From an uncultured Chryseobacterium sp. (GTDB lineage: Bacteria; Bacteroidota; Bacteroidia; Flavobacteriales; Weeksellaceae): a DNA stretch of 64,000 nt. The notes beneath the pieces were generated by a model. It was given only the letters and a program-made list of their open reading frames with translations, was not told the DNA's origin and did not search any database. Location: positions 46,990 through 110,989 of the forward strand of contig CAJYLO010000016.1 of assembly GCA_913776245.1 (NCBI GenBank), in the 5' to 3' direction. A program made the position numbers and the translations under genes. Shown one piece after another: positions 1 through 10,186 of this stretch. Positions within the stretch are counted from its first letter, which is position 1. Each line of letters opens with the position of its first letter.

Positions 1-320
1 AAAATCCCGACCACGAGATGATAAAGGAATTATGCAAAGACAATGAAAATAACCTTGTAATTAAGAATCCTTTTGAAGCACTTTTTAATAGCAACGTATT
101 TTCTACATTTCACGGTAAAAAAGGAGTTTTGTTTGACCAAATTCTCATTTCTGAGATAGACAAAACCTCTCATAAAGCCCTAATTTACAATAACGCCAAA
201 CTTTGCAACAAAGACAGGAAAAACAGTCAATATCCTTTCCGAACTTATTCCGGATCAAGATATATCGGTGGTTACAGCGATCATTTTCCTGTGGCTCTCA
301 TTTTAGAATATTCACAATAA
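1..320 (+). CDS. Endonuclease/exonuclease/phosphatase family protein, C-terminal part (truncated by window edge)
   Basis: The frame is open to the left edge: in-frame codons before the first ATG at 18 read N-P-D-H-E, so the gene begins outside the window and only about the last 105 residues are seen. The segment FDQILIS and the terminal SDHFPVALIL match the end of EEP-fold phosphodiesterases, where the SDH motif supplies the catalytic Asp-His pair; NPDHE would follow the upstream GDFN metal-binding motif. Substrate cannot be told (DNA, phospholipid or other phosphodiester). The stop is at 318-320. The next gene, on the same strand, starts 81 bases later. Confidence 0.75.
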   Translation, partial: NPDHEMIKELCKDNENNLVIKNPFEALFNSNVFSTFHGKKGVLFDQILISEIDKTSHKALIYNNAKLCNKDRKNSQYPFRTYSGSRYIGGYSDHFPVALILEYSQ

Positions 321-398
321 TAAAATATTTTTTTTGCAACTGAGACAAAAAGGCACAGTATGTGATAGTATCTCATCAATCACACTAAAAAATATTAA

Positions 399-572
<174 letters not shown>

Positions 573-596
573 GTTCCTTTTTCCACTGAAAAAATA

Positions 597-632
597 AAAA
601 CAGCTTGTAAATATTTACAAGCTGTTTTTTAG
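597..632 (+). terminator. Rho-independent terminator after small membrane protein
   Basis: The stem CAGCTTGTAA / TTACAAGCTG lies at 601-624 and is followed by a run of T (625-630). It sits 29 bases after the stop of the 56-residue membrane protein. Confidence 0.8.
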
Positions 633-703
633 TATTGATACAGAGATTAATTATTTTTTTGTTTGAAATACCGTTATTGAATGGAAAATTAAAAAGCAAT
701 ATA

Positions 704-711
704 TATATTTG
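704..711 (+). promoter_or_regulatory. Candidate CRISPR leader -7 box
   Basis: TATATTTG matches the Bacteroidota -7 consensus TAnnTTTG and lies 123 bases before the first CRISPR repeat, on the strand from which crRNAs should be made. No good TTTG is seen 19-21 bases upstream; the nearest TTG, at 677-679, is 24 bases away. It could drive pre-crRNA transcription, or the 37-residue frame at 715 as a near-leaderless message. Confidence 0.35.
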
Positions 712-714
712 ATT

Positions 715-828
715 ATGGGAAAATTTTTAAGCTATTTAGTGATTTTGTTTGCAGCATGCTTTTTATTGTACGCAATTTTTTGTTTTCTTTTTTTAGTAAT
801 TGCTTTCTTAATTGGGTTGGGTAAATGA
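715..828 (+). CDS. Possible 37-residue hydrophobic peptide next to the CRISPR array
   Basis: The frame MGKFLSYLVILF... to ...FLIGLGK is almost wholly hydrophobic, one membrane span of about 30 residues, and ends 5 bases before the first CRISPR repeat. It starts 4 bases after a TATATTTG -7 box, so a transcript from that box would have almost no leader. It is either a tiny membrane peptide encoded in the array leader or chance coding in AT-rich DNA. I cannot decide between these. Confidence 0.25.
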   Translation: MGKFLSYLVILFAACFLLYAIFCFLFLVIAFLIGLGK

Positions 829-833
829 TATTC

Positions 834-3800
834 ATTGTGAATTGCTTTCAAAAATTATTATCTTCGTGATGAGTCACAGCTGAATATGATTTGAAAAAAA
901 GATACTTCAAGTTGTGAATTGCTTTCAAAAATTATTATCTTCGTGATGAGTCACAGCTGGGCGGACATTTGATGTTTACCCCTTTGAGTTGTGAATTGCT
1001 TTCAAAAATTATTATCTTCGTGATGAGTCACAGCAAAGACTTGGCAACAACTATTGGTATTACAGTTGTGAATTGCTTTCAAAAATTATTATCTTCGTGA
1101 TGAGTCACAGCAAAGCAACAATAACTTTGGAGCTTATGCAAGTTGTGAATTGCTTTCAAAAATTATTATCTTCGTGATGAGTCACAGCTTTCACCTTAAG
1201 TGGGTATAGTTAGGCCGTGTTGTGAATTGCTTTCAAAAATTATTATCTTCGTGATGAGTCACAGCTTGCAGTGGCTTTTTGTCTGCAATAAAACAGTTGT
1301 GAATTGCTTTCAAAAATTATTATCTTCGTGATGAGTCACAGCAAAAGGGAAATATCAATGACACACCAGCAAGTTGTGAATTGCTTTCAAAAATTATTAT
1401 CTTCGTGATGAGTCACAGCTTTCGGAAAATATTCAAAGCAATTAATTATGTTGTGAATTGCTTTCAAAAATTATTATCTTCGTGATGAGTCACAGCAAAT
1501 GTTGATAAAACAAACTTGCTATTGTCGTTGTGAATTGCTTTCAAAAATTATTATCTTCGTGATGAGTCACAGCGCTTGATACTGGAGGCACTACAATAAT
1601 CAAGTTGTGAATTGCTTTCAAAAATTATTATCTTCGTGATGAGTCACAGCTAATAAGATTCTGAAGCGTAGCCTTATTTGGTTGTGAATTGCTTTCAAAA
1701 ATTATTATCTTCGTGATGAGTCACAGCTCCTATTAATGTGCCATACTGCATTGTTATGTTGTGAATTGCTTTCAAAAATTATTATCTTCGTGATGAGTCA
1801 CAGCAACCTTGTGGGCGTGGCTTTGAGGTTTATAGTTGTGAATTGCTTTCAAAAATTATTATCTTCGTGATGAGTCACAGCAGCCTATGTATTTCCATTG
1901 TTAGGTAAATAGTTGTGAATTGCTTTCAAAAATTATTATCTTCGTGATGAGTCACAGCTTCTGCTTTTTCATTAATGCGATCTCGTTTGTTGTGAATTGC
2001 TTTCAAAAATTATTATCTTCGTGATGAGTCACAGCTGATTTTGTAGATGGAATGAACGTGGTAAAGTTGTGAATTGCTTTCAAAAATTATTATCTTCGTG
2101 ATGAGTCACAGCAATCACGTCTTCAACGATTAACATTCAAAAGTTGTGAATTGCTTTCAAAAATTATTATCTTCGTGATGAGTCACAGCCGGAGCTCTGT
2201 ATAGGCTTGCAGATGCCGGGTTGTGAATTGCTTTCAAAAATTATTATCTTCGTGATGAGTCACAGCTTTAAACTAATTTTGTCGTTCTCAACTTTTGTTG
2301 TGAATTGCTTTCAAAAATTATTATCTTCGTGATGAGTCACAGCGATATCAATATACAGTTTTTTACGGATTATGTTGTGAATTGCTTTCAAAAATTATTA
2401 TCTTCGTGATGAGTCACAGCATGCTTGAGTTTGTGCATTTTCAGAAACTCGTTGTGAATTGCTTTCAAAAATTATTATCTTCGTGATGAGTCACAGCCTC
2501 CATTGCTCCCACCCTGCGATGTCCTTCGTTGTGAATTGCTTTCAAAAATTATTATCTTCGTGATGAGTCACAGCTATTCTTCCCGATACTTCTAAACTCC
2601 CAAAGTTGTGAATTGCTTTCAAAAATTATTATCTTCGTGATGAGTCACAGCTATGCCATTGCCTACGCTCACAGCTTTCCAGTTGTGAATTGCTTTCAAA
2701 AATTATTATCTTCGTGATGAGTCACAGCCAACCTGTTTTGCAATCTCCCAGTTATACCGTTGTGAATTGCTTTCAAAAATTATTATCTTCGTGATGAGTC
2801 ACAGCTCTGAGCCTATACGGTTAGCAGTATCAACAGTTGTGAATTGCTTTCAAAAATTATTATCTTCGTGATGAGTCACAGCAACAATTTCGTTAATATG
2901 TTCAAAGAATACGTTGTGAATTGCTTTCAAAAATTATTATCTTCGTGATGAGTCACAGCTATGAGTTTGGTTTTAAAGATGGCCTTTTTGTTGTGAATTG
3001 CTTTCAAAAATTATTATCTTCGTGATGAGTCACAGCGTAGCGAAAATGGTCCCTTTCTTCAATCCTGTTGTGAATTGCTTTCAAAAATTATTATCTTCGT
3101 GATGAGTCACAGCTCATCGCGGTAATCGCGGACATGAAAGTTAGTTGTGAATTGCTTTCAAAAATTATTATCTTCGTGATGAGTCACAGCTCAAGGCGTA
3201 AAAGGAACTTTAAAACTTACGTTGTGAATTGCTTTCAAAAATTATTATCTTCGTGATGAGTCACAGCTCGTAAAGTTCTCGCCCAATACCAAGATTAGTT
3301 GTGAATTGCTTTCAAAAATTATTATCTTCGTGATGAGTCACAGCTACTAACTTTAATCCTACTTTATGTTATCGGTTGTGAATTGCTTTCAAAAATTATT
3401 ATCTTCGTGATGAGTCACAGCCAGAGCGCAAAATTAAGAAAACAGATTAAAGTTGTGAATTGCTTTCAAAAATTATTATCTTCGTGATGAGTCACAGCTA
3501 TGGATTTAGCAGGAAAAAAGACTGAACAGTTGTGAATTGCTTTCAAAAATTATTATCTTCGTGATGAGTCACAGCAATCTCTTTACGCTTAACTCTGAGC
3601 TGATAGTTGTGAATTGCTTTCAAAAATTATTATCTTCGTGATGAGTCACAGCTGGCGGTGAATCCGACACGCTTGGAATGCAGTTGTGAATTGCTTTCAA
3701 AAATTATTATCTTCGTGATGAGTCACAGCTTGAACTCAAAATTATAAGCATCTTCACAGTTGTGAATTGCTTTCAAAAATTATTATCTTCGTGATGAGTC

Positions 3801-4190
3801 ACAGCAGAGCGGGATTTTTCCATTGACTGGGAAAGGTTGTGAATTGCTTTCAAAAATTATTATCTTCGTGATGAGTCACAGCTTTTTTTTGCTTTATCAA
3901 ACATATCTTGTGGTTGTGAATTGCTTTCAAAAATTATTATCTTCGTGATGAGTCACAGCTTTCTACAAAAAATAACTGGAATTATGACCGTTGTGAATTG
4001 CTTTCAAAAATTATTATCTTCGTGATGAGTCACAGCAAACGGGATGTAATTTTCCCAGCTATGATAGTTGTGAATTGCTTTCAAAAATTATTATCTTCGT
4101 GATGAGTCACAGCTTCTCTTTGGCATCGTACTCATCCCATCCGGTTGTGAATTGCTTTCAAAAATTATTATCTTCGTGATGAGTCACAGC
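834..4190 (+). CRISPR. Type II-C CRISPR array, 44 repeats, 43 spacers
   Basis: Forty-four 47-bp repeats begin GTTGTGAATTGCTTTC and end ATGAGTCACAGC. Starts follow a 77-bp period from 834 (834, 911, 988 ... 4067, 4144). Spacers are 30 bp except one of 29 bp (3730-3758). The repeats read identical except the first, which has A instead of G at base 1 (834). Direction: the 5' 16 bases of the repeat are the complement of the anti-repeats of the two tracrRNA candidates, so crRNAs (spacer then repeat 5' part) are made from the plus strand, toward cas2. Repeat bases 26-33 (TATCTTCG) resemble a TAnnTTTG -7 box, with TTG at bases 2-4, suggesting one promoter per repeat as known for Neisseria II-C arrays. 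A terminator follows the last repeat. Spacer targets were not searched. Confidence 0.99.
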
Positions 4191-4196
4191 CTCAAA

Positions 4197-4232
4197 AAAC
4201 AATCTTCTGAAAATCAGAAGATTGTTTTTATT
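4197..4232. terminator. Bidirectional terminator between CRISPR array and cas2
   Basis: The stem ACAATCTTCTGA / TCAGAAGATTGT (about 4199-4224) is flanked by A-rich sequence on the left and T-rich sequence on the right. It begins about 10 bases after the last repeat and ends before the cas2 stop, so it can end both the array transcript (+) and the cas9-cas1-cas2 transcript (-). Confidence 0.8.
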
Positions 4233-4247
4233 TTTAGGATTTAAATT

Positions 4248-4631
<384 letters not shown>

Positions 4632-4634
4632 TTA

Positions 4635-5528
4635 TCATATAAGTTCAGGATAGGAAATCAGTCGTTTTTCTCCTGTATAGCATTTGTAAAGCGACGTAGC
4701 CGTAGTTTTCACCGCAACCAGCAACGGTCTTGTTTTGTCATCAATACACACATCTTTGGTCGCAATCTGGAGAATATACGCCTTAAATTCTCTCGTCAGT
4801 TCTTCGGTATCCGGATGAATTTTCAGCCACTGCATCACGAGTAGATCAACAAACGGACGGTAAGGTTCCATTAAATCATCGGCAAGGCAATACGGATTGT
4901 ATTTATTTTTATGGAAAATGCCGAGAACAGGCAACAGTCCGGTTTCTACGATGGATCTTGACACAATGCTTCTGAGCACGGCATATCCAAAATTGAAAAA
5001 CTGATTGGGTGAATCTCCGAAACGTTGTCTCAAAAAATCCAGACTGATCAGATATTTCCAGTAATGCTGCGCCGCAATCCCTTCCATATTCGTTATATCA
5101 CCGGATTTTACGTTTCTCTGATATTCAATCATCGGTTCGTAGTAATTCCCCAGTTTCATCAGGACGTTTTTCTGGTTTTCGATTTTACATTCCACCGTCT
5201 GCTTCCAGAGTTGTTTTTTAAGCGGTTCGCTGGCTTCCAGCTGATCTTTTACCCGATCGGAATGTTCGGTATGCCCGTACAGCGGAAGCATTATTCCGTG
5301 CGGTAAATGGTGGGCATCACAACTCACCACCACGACATTGTTTCCCATCATTTTCTGAATCAAATTATGAGAAATCGTAATTTGAAAGTGGTCTAACATC
5401 AATAACCCCAAATCTTCCACAGGAACACTCCCCTTTTCCGTTTTGGATTCCGGACAGAGAATTTTCAATTGCTCGTCTTTGAGTTTAAGATATGCGGGAT
5501 TGCCAATGTAGATGGAGCGGGTGATCAT
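4635..5528 (-). CDS. cas1: CRISPR-associated integrase Cas1 (type II)
   Basis: 297 residues, full length for a type II Cas1. Cas1 is the metal-dependent integrase that inserts new spacers at the array. The expected catalytic set is visible: Glu149 in NMEGIAAQHYW, His206 in GIFHKNKYNP and acidic residues in LADDLMEPYRPFVD (residues 215-228). The ATG overlaps the cas9 stop by four bases (ATGA at 5525-5528), so the two are translationally coupled. With only cas9, cas1 and cas2 present and no csn2 or cas4, the locus is subtype II-C. Base composition is higher in GC than the cas9 tail, but nothing suggests a broken gene. Confidence 0.97.
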   Translation of the reverse strand: MITRSIYIGNPAYLKLKDEQLKILCPESKTEKGSVPVEDLGLLMLDHFQITISHNLIQKMMGNNVVVVSCDAHHLPHGIMLPLYGHTEHSDRVKDQLEASEPLKKQLWKQTVECKIENQKNVLMKLGNYYEPMIEYQRNVKSGDITNMEGIAAQHYWKYLISLDFLRQRFGDSPNQFFNFGYAVLRSIVSRSIVETGLLPVLGIFHKNKYNPYCLADDLMEPYRPFVDLLVMQWLKIHPDTEELTREFKAYILQIATKDVCIDDKTRPLLVAVKTTATSLYKCYTGEKRLISYPELI

Positions 5529-8500
5529 AAATTAATATTCCAATTAATTTTACCGTCGAGAGAAATTTCAAAATCTTCTCCTTCAAAAAGAAAATTCCAT
5601 TTATCCTTACCCATTTTTAGAAGTGGTGTTTCTCCTTCTATTTCAATTGTTGACGGGATTGCTTTGTATTTATCAAGTTCTTTTTTAATGTCATTCGTTT
5701 TTTCCAAACCAATAATTTCAACAAGTCGAGAAAGTCTGTAGCTGTTTCCAATAGTATCGAATCTAAATTTACGATTCAAAAAGTCTTCACGGCGTTTTTT
5801 ATTATCTTGAATATTTATATCTTCAATAACATCCGGCAAGTTATACTCTTTTTCGAACTCTAATAACTTTTCATCTTTGATGAATGCAATTGATTTTTTA
5901 ACTTCATCTTTTGATAGTGCATTTAAATGATAATTCAGCCAAATGCTTCCTTCCGAAAATTGACTTATAACAAATAATCTCTTTTGCTGGAAATCTATAT
6001 TTAGTCTTTTTTCAAAATCACCATCTTCGTTTAGCACTATTAATTTTTGTCCAGTTTTAAGAAGTTGTTTTTTATCCCAATGATTAAACTCCGGATACTT
6101 TTCGGAAATAAAATTTTCAATGACAAAATTCCCATATTTCTTAAACTCTTTAGCAATTTCAAAAGATGAGATTGGAATCAATTCTCTTTTGATTGCACCA
6201 TTATGAATTTTCTGCGCTAAAATAGAGTAAGGAACAGAGCCTGCTTCAGAATAAAATTTATTTTTATAATCATATTTTGAACGATAATTTATTCTTTCTT
6301 TCACTTCTCTACCCGTACTGGTTTTTATTCGTACGTGACGAATTATATTTCCTTGAAAGTCTTCTATTTCAGCATTCTTTTTCTGATCCTTAACCAATTG
6401 CTGTATGTTAGGATCAATTATGGATTCAATAAGCTTGTCGGATTCTTTTACTTTGGAGATATTTTCTCTTTTAACAAATATAAATTCATCCTTTCCTTGC
6501 TTGTATTTCCAGTCATTATTTTCTCTTCGAGGTTGATTATCGGGATATCTTTCAACATCCCGAATCTTTCCCAAATAGGTTTGTGCATATAATGTACTTC
6601 TTACTGAATCCCCTTTTGCTTTTTTAATGATTTTATCTCCATTTTCATCATACAAAAATTCGCCATTTTTATTCTTTACATATTGAATTGCTCCTCTTTT
6701 TCTTACTGTTTTACTGGTTTGCTGAAGAATTTTATCTTTTTGATAATTGACAATCAGCGTTGTAGATTCTATTTCATTTATCAATGACTGAACATTGAAA
6801 TAAGGAGGAATCATTTTCTTTCTTATTTCATCAATTTTACGTTTGTCTTTGTTTTCTACTGCTGCATAATATTCTTTTAGAACTTCTTCCCTATAACTAC
6901 TGTTGGTAGGAATCATTGTGAGAACCGCCGCATCAATAGCGTGATGTGTATGTTTATTTCTACTTTTTATTTCATCCTGCTCTTGGAAGCCAAATATTTT
7001 CCTAAAATTTGCTGTCACACTACCCTTTTGTACCGCTACTTTTTTAAAGTAAAGCTTTAAATATTCTCTAGCATATTTACTAACCATCTGAGTATCTACC
7101 AACTGTCTTCTCGCCCAGCTGTCTTTTATTTCTTCGGCTTCAAAACGATTTAGTTTATCGTTCCAATATTCGAAATGCAGTTTATAGTAATGCTTATCTT
7201 GAATTCTTTTATTTTTAGTATTTTCATCTTCTGCTCCTTTTGCACGTCTTCTGGTTTCATACTGAATTTTGTAATAATCCCTCAATTTTCTCCAACTATC
7301 AAGCCTTGGTGAAATGCTAGTTCCATTCGGAGTATCTTTAGAATAATTTTCACAATAAAAAGGAGTTTTTGCACCTTTAATATCTCGGTTGTATTTTGAA
7401 AATGCAACGGTTTGATTTGCCAATGTATTATCTGGTAAAATGCTTCTCGGAATAGTATGCTCAATATCAATTTCGTTTGAAAATAATTGTGAAATTGAAA
7501 TCATTTTTCCAGTGTACATACATTGACCTTTTTGCTCAGTCCATAATTCATAACGTTTTACATCTTCTTTTTCTCTAAGGATATCTAGTCTGTTTTTATT
7601 TTGAATTTTATTCTTGCTTTCGTCTTCAGTCTCTTCAAAAATCTGCTCTGTCCACAGTTCAAACAAAGGAATATTATCTTCTATTGTAATTGATCGGTTC
7701 TCTTCCTGGTTATATTGTTCTAAAAATTTTCGGATTTTCTCACGATTATCCCTTCTTTCTTTTTGATATCTTTCTATGGCAGCTCTTACATTATTATCAT
7801 TCAATTCCCTTGCGAGTTCGATAGTTACCTCTGTTTCTTGATCTATATCTCCATTAATAATTAATTGATTCAAAAGTTTTCTCACAATACTCATTGACTT
7901 ATTGAACATTGGATTTTTGATACTATCAATAAACGGAATTGGTAGAATTTCGGTCACTGTATCTTTATATTTTGGAAGATATTTTTCTCCAGTTTTGAAA
8001 TTTACTTCTAAGTTTTTATTGTATAAATTTTCTCTGTTGGAATGATGATAAAGCTCACCCTTGAGTGTGATATTTTTTTCTTTCAATAATGAATTGAAAA
8101 TTTCTGTAAGCGTTTCTGCTTTTCGGTAAGCTCTCTTATTGTCAAAGAAATATTCCTGATATTCTAAGGCTACTTTTCTAATAATTTCATCTTTATCTTC
8201 ATTACTAGCCCAAGTTTTATCTCCAAAATAATTTACACACGCAAATTTCACATTCTTAATATCGTCTTCGTCAAGTACATAAGAAAAATCTTTATAAGCA
8301 ACTGCTTGATCTTCATTTCCATCAATCACAGCTCTTGTTTGCCCTTTGTGTTTATCAATCAAATTATTTGATATAGTAACAATCATTGTCTTCTCCTGAT
8401 TAATCTTATTGCTTTCTTTCAGAATATCTAAAATTATTTGTTGAGATGATTGCCAATCAGTACCCATTGATTCAGGAATTTTAGCAAGTACAACAGCTTC

Positions 8501-9907
8501 ATTGTATAGATATCCCTCTTTCAAAAAGGGAATGATTTTGCAGATAGCTTTCAGACTTACATCAGAATAGCCTTGCAAAAATTTTCTCTTTAATTCTACT
8601 AAAGGCGATATAGAAATATCTTCACCTTTTCTTTTTCTGCTTACGTTTTCAATTCCTAATTTTTCTACAGCAAATTTCCCTAAATGTTGCTCATCAAAAT
8701 CAAAGACGATATGCCAGATATCATATAGTGAATATCCATTTTTCATTTTTGGTGCATTACCTATATGAAACTTTTCAATTTCCAAAAGTGCATTTTGAAC
8801 GTCATTCCCAAATAAATCAACAAGACTTTTACATACAGGCATTCCGGCAACAGAAGTTTCATATTGATTGTTCTTAGGATTAATCGGATAGTTATATTGG
8901 TAAACTGAACCACTATGTTTATCCAAGAATTTTTTTATTTCCTGAAACTTAAAATTTCCATCTTGTTTCAAGAACAGATCAGTAAATAATTTCTTTCTTA
9001 AATCTGAGCTTAAATTTTGTTTTTCATTATTCGCATCAAAGTATTTGATTGTATTTATGAATTGCAATGCACGGAAAATTTCAAAAGCAGGATGAGAAAT
9101 AGGACATCGAAGTTTTGAGGGTTCTAGTGTGCATTTCCCTATATTGCCTTTTTGACTCTTTAAAGGTCTTTGCCAGATAATTGCTTTCCAAAGATTCTTC
9201 ACAAAATCATTCGAGTACTCTCCTTTCTCATTTGTTGCAACAGAAAATCCTTGAGACTTGCAGATAAGTTCTAATTCATTTTTATATTCCTCTCTATACG
9301 GATACTGATTTCTTGCACGTTCGCCTTTATCTAAAAACTCCGTTACTAATGCTTCTGCAATTGTTCTATTTGCATCTAAAGCATTTTGGAATCCACTTTC
9401 ACCTCTTCTCTGAATTTGTTTTTCAGTTTCTTGGTCGGTTTCTCCAATATCTTTATATCCTCTCCTCTGAACTAAATGATATAAAGCTCTTCCAAACTCG
9501 TGTTTACTCAAAGTTTCATCCAAAGCTTTTACCCTTAACTCGTATGGATTTTTATATTTTTCACCACCTTGATAAGTAAAATCGCAAGCAAGCCATTTTA
9601 AAAATTGTTCGCTTTCAGGAAATTTTCTTCTCCTTCCTTTCTGATAATGACACCACTCACTCAATTCAACTTCGTTTAAGGGTACATAATCATTCAACAG
9701 AACTTTTAACAATTCCCATTTTCTGTATTTTCGAGCTCTAATCAAATTTCTTTTAGACCGAGCTTCTCTACGGTCTTTGGTAGGAGATGTATATCCACCA
9801 GATTGTCCTTTAGACATTCCAGTCTCAAAAGTCACAACTCCCTTTTTATTTTTATTGATAAACCATCCTAATGAAGAACTTCCTATATCTAACCCAATTT
9901 TTGCCAT
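5525..9907 (-). CDS. cas9: CRISPR-associated endonuclease Cas9, large type II-C form
   Basis: 1460 residues, at the upper end for Cas9 and typical of Flavobacteriia II-C proteins. It is an RNA-guided double-strand DNA nuclease. Visible elements in order: RuvC-I GLDIGSSSLGW with Asp7; Arg-rich bridge helix (about 44-75, DRREARSKRNLIRARKYRKW); a long recognition lobe; RuvC-II with EVTIELARELN near 695-705; HNH with DIEHTIPRSILPDN (catalytic His about 815) and NQTVAFSKYNRDIKG; RuvC-III with THHAIDAAV near 985; then about 470 residues of wedge and PAM-interacting domains. All nuclease motifs are intact, so it should cut both strands. It is first in an operon with cas1 and cas2; the candidate tracrRNAs lie divergently just upstream. 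PAM cannot be read from the sequence. Confidence 0.98.
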   Translation of the reverse strand: MAKIGLDIGSSSLGWFINKNKKGVVTFETGMSKGQSGGYTSPTKDRREARSKRNLIRARKYRKWELLKVLLNDYVPLNEVELSEWCHYQKGRRRKFPESEQFLKWLACDFTYQGGEKYKNPYELRVKALDETLSKHEFGRALYHLVQRRGYKDIGETDQETEKQIQRRGESGFQNALDANRTIAEALVTEFLDKGERARNQYPYREEYKNELELICKSQGFSVATNEKGEYSNDFVKNLWKAIIWQRPLKSQKGNIGKCTLEPSKLRCPISHPAFEIFRALQFINTIKYFDANNEKQNLSSDLRKKLFTDLFLKQDGNFKFQEIKKFLDKHSGSVYQYNYPINPKNNQYETSVAGMPVCKSLVDLFGNDVQNALLEIEKFHIGNAPKMKNGYSLYDIWHIVFDFDEQHLGKFAVEKLGIENVSRKRKGEDISISPLVELKRKFLQGYSDVSLKAICKIIPFLKEGYLYNEAVVLAKIPESMGTDWQSSQQIILDILKESNKINQEKTMIVTISNNLIDKHKGQTRAVIDGNEDQAVAYKDFSYVLDEDDIKNVKFACVNYFGDKTWASNEDKDEIIRKVALEYQEYFFDNKRAYRKAETLTEIFNSLLKEKNITLKGELYHHSNRENLYNKNLEVNFKTGEKYLPKYKDTVTEILPIPFIDSIKNPMFNKSMSIVRKLLNQLIINGDIDQETEVTIELARELNDNNVRAAIERYQKERRDNREKIRKFLEQYNQEENRSITIEDNIPLFELWTEQIFEETEDESKNKIQNKNRLDILREKEDVKRYELWTEQKGQCMYTGKMISISQLFSNEIDIEHTIPRSILPDNTLANQTVAFSKYNRDIKGAKTPFYCENYSKDTPNGTSISPRLDSWRKLRDYYKIQYETRRRAKGAEDENTKNKRIQDKHYYKLHFEYWNDKLNRFEAEEIKDSWARRQLVDTQMVSKYAREYLKLYFKKVAVQKGSVTANFRKIFGFQEQDEIKSRNKHTHHAIDAAVLTMIPTNSSYREEVLKEYYAAVENKDKRKIDEIRKKMIPPYFNVQSLINEIESTTLIVNYQKDKILQQTSKTVRKRGAIQYVKNKNGEFLYDENGDKIIKKAKGDSVRSTLYAQTYLGKIRDVERYPDNQPRRENNDWKYKQGKDEFIFVKRENISKVKESDKLIESIIDPNIQQLVKDQKKNAEIEDFQGNIIRHVRIKTSTGREVKERINYRSKYDYKNKFYSEAGSVPYSILAQKIHNGAIKRELIPISSFEIAKEFKKYGNFVIENFISEKYPEFNHWDKKQLLKTGQKLIVLNEDGDFEKRLNIDFQQKRLFVISQFSEGSIWLNYHLNALSKDEVKKSIAFIKDEKLLEFEKEYNLPDVIEDINIQDNKKRREDFLNRKFRFDTIGNSYRLSRLVEIIGLEKTNDIKKELDKYKAIPSTIEIEGETPLLKMGKDKWNFLFEGEDFEISLDGKINWNINL

Positions 9908-9913
9908 AAGTTA

Positions 9914-9943
9914 TTTGTTTATTAAAATATTTTTATACATTTG
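9914..9943 (+). promoter_or_regulatory. Promoter of tracrRNA candidate 1
   Basis: TTTG (9914-9917), an 18-bp spacer and TACATTTG (9936-9943) match the Bacteroidota -33/-7 consensus. Transcription would start about six bases later, at the first base of the anti-repeat (9949). Confidence 0.75.
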
Positions 9944-9948
9944 TACCC

Positions 9949-10026
9949 GAAAGACAATTCACAACAAGGCTATAAGCCGTAGAAAAGTTTTCTAGGTAAC
10001 TGCTTCCGGTAGTTGCCATTTTTTTG
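9949..10026 (+). ncRNA. tracrRNA candidate 1 (bulged anti-repeat, distinct tail)
   Basis: GAAAG-A-CAATTCACAAC (9949-9965) is the reverse complement of the first 16 bases of the CRISPR repeat with a single extra A (9954), which would form a bulge in the crRNA duplex. Then come a nexus-like hairpin GGCT-ATA-AGCC (9968-9978), a short GAAA/TTTC hairpin (about 9982-9992) and a terminator hairpin GGTAACT...AGTTGCC (9995-10017) with a T-run. It lies divergent from cas9, the usual II-C position. A second candidate with a different tail starts 238 bases downstream, so it is uncertain which one, or both, guides Cas9. Confidence 0.8.
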
Positions 10027-10064
10027 TCTATTAACGTGACTATTTTAAAGTTATAAAATTAATC

Positions 10065-10072
10065 CAAATATA
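10065..10072 (-). promoter_or_regulatory. Possible cas9 -7 box between the tracrRNA genes
   Basis: On the minus strand this reads TATATTTG, a match to TAnnTTTG facing cas9. No good -33 element is seen. If used, the cas9 message would have a leader of about 150 bases antisense to tracrRNA candidate 1. I saw no better TAnnTTTG on the minus strand between 9908 and 10064. Confidence 0.3.
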
Positions 10073-10173
10073 TTTTTAGTCATAATTATTTAGTTTTGAA
10101 ATTGTATAAATGTAAAAAGAATATTTTTCATTAAAATACGGAAAACCGTAAACAAGATAAAAAATTATTTTTC

Positions 10174-10181
10174 TACATTTG
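10174..10181 (+). promoter_or_regulatory. -7 box of tracrRNA candidate 2
   Basis: TACATTTG is identical to the -7 box of tracrRNA candidate 1 and lies at the same distance (five bases) from its anti-repeat; the following bases TATCCGAAAG parallel TACCCGAAAG there. A -33 TTTG is not evident. Confidence 0.65.
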
Positions 10182-10186
10182 TATCC

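Noticed and set aside
834..4190. Self-targeting spacers
   Set aside because: Comparing by eye, I saw no spacer that matches another part of the window, but this was not an exhaustive search; no claim is made.
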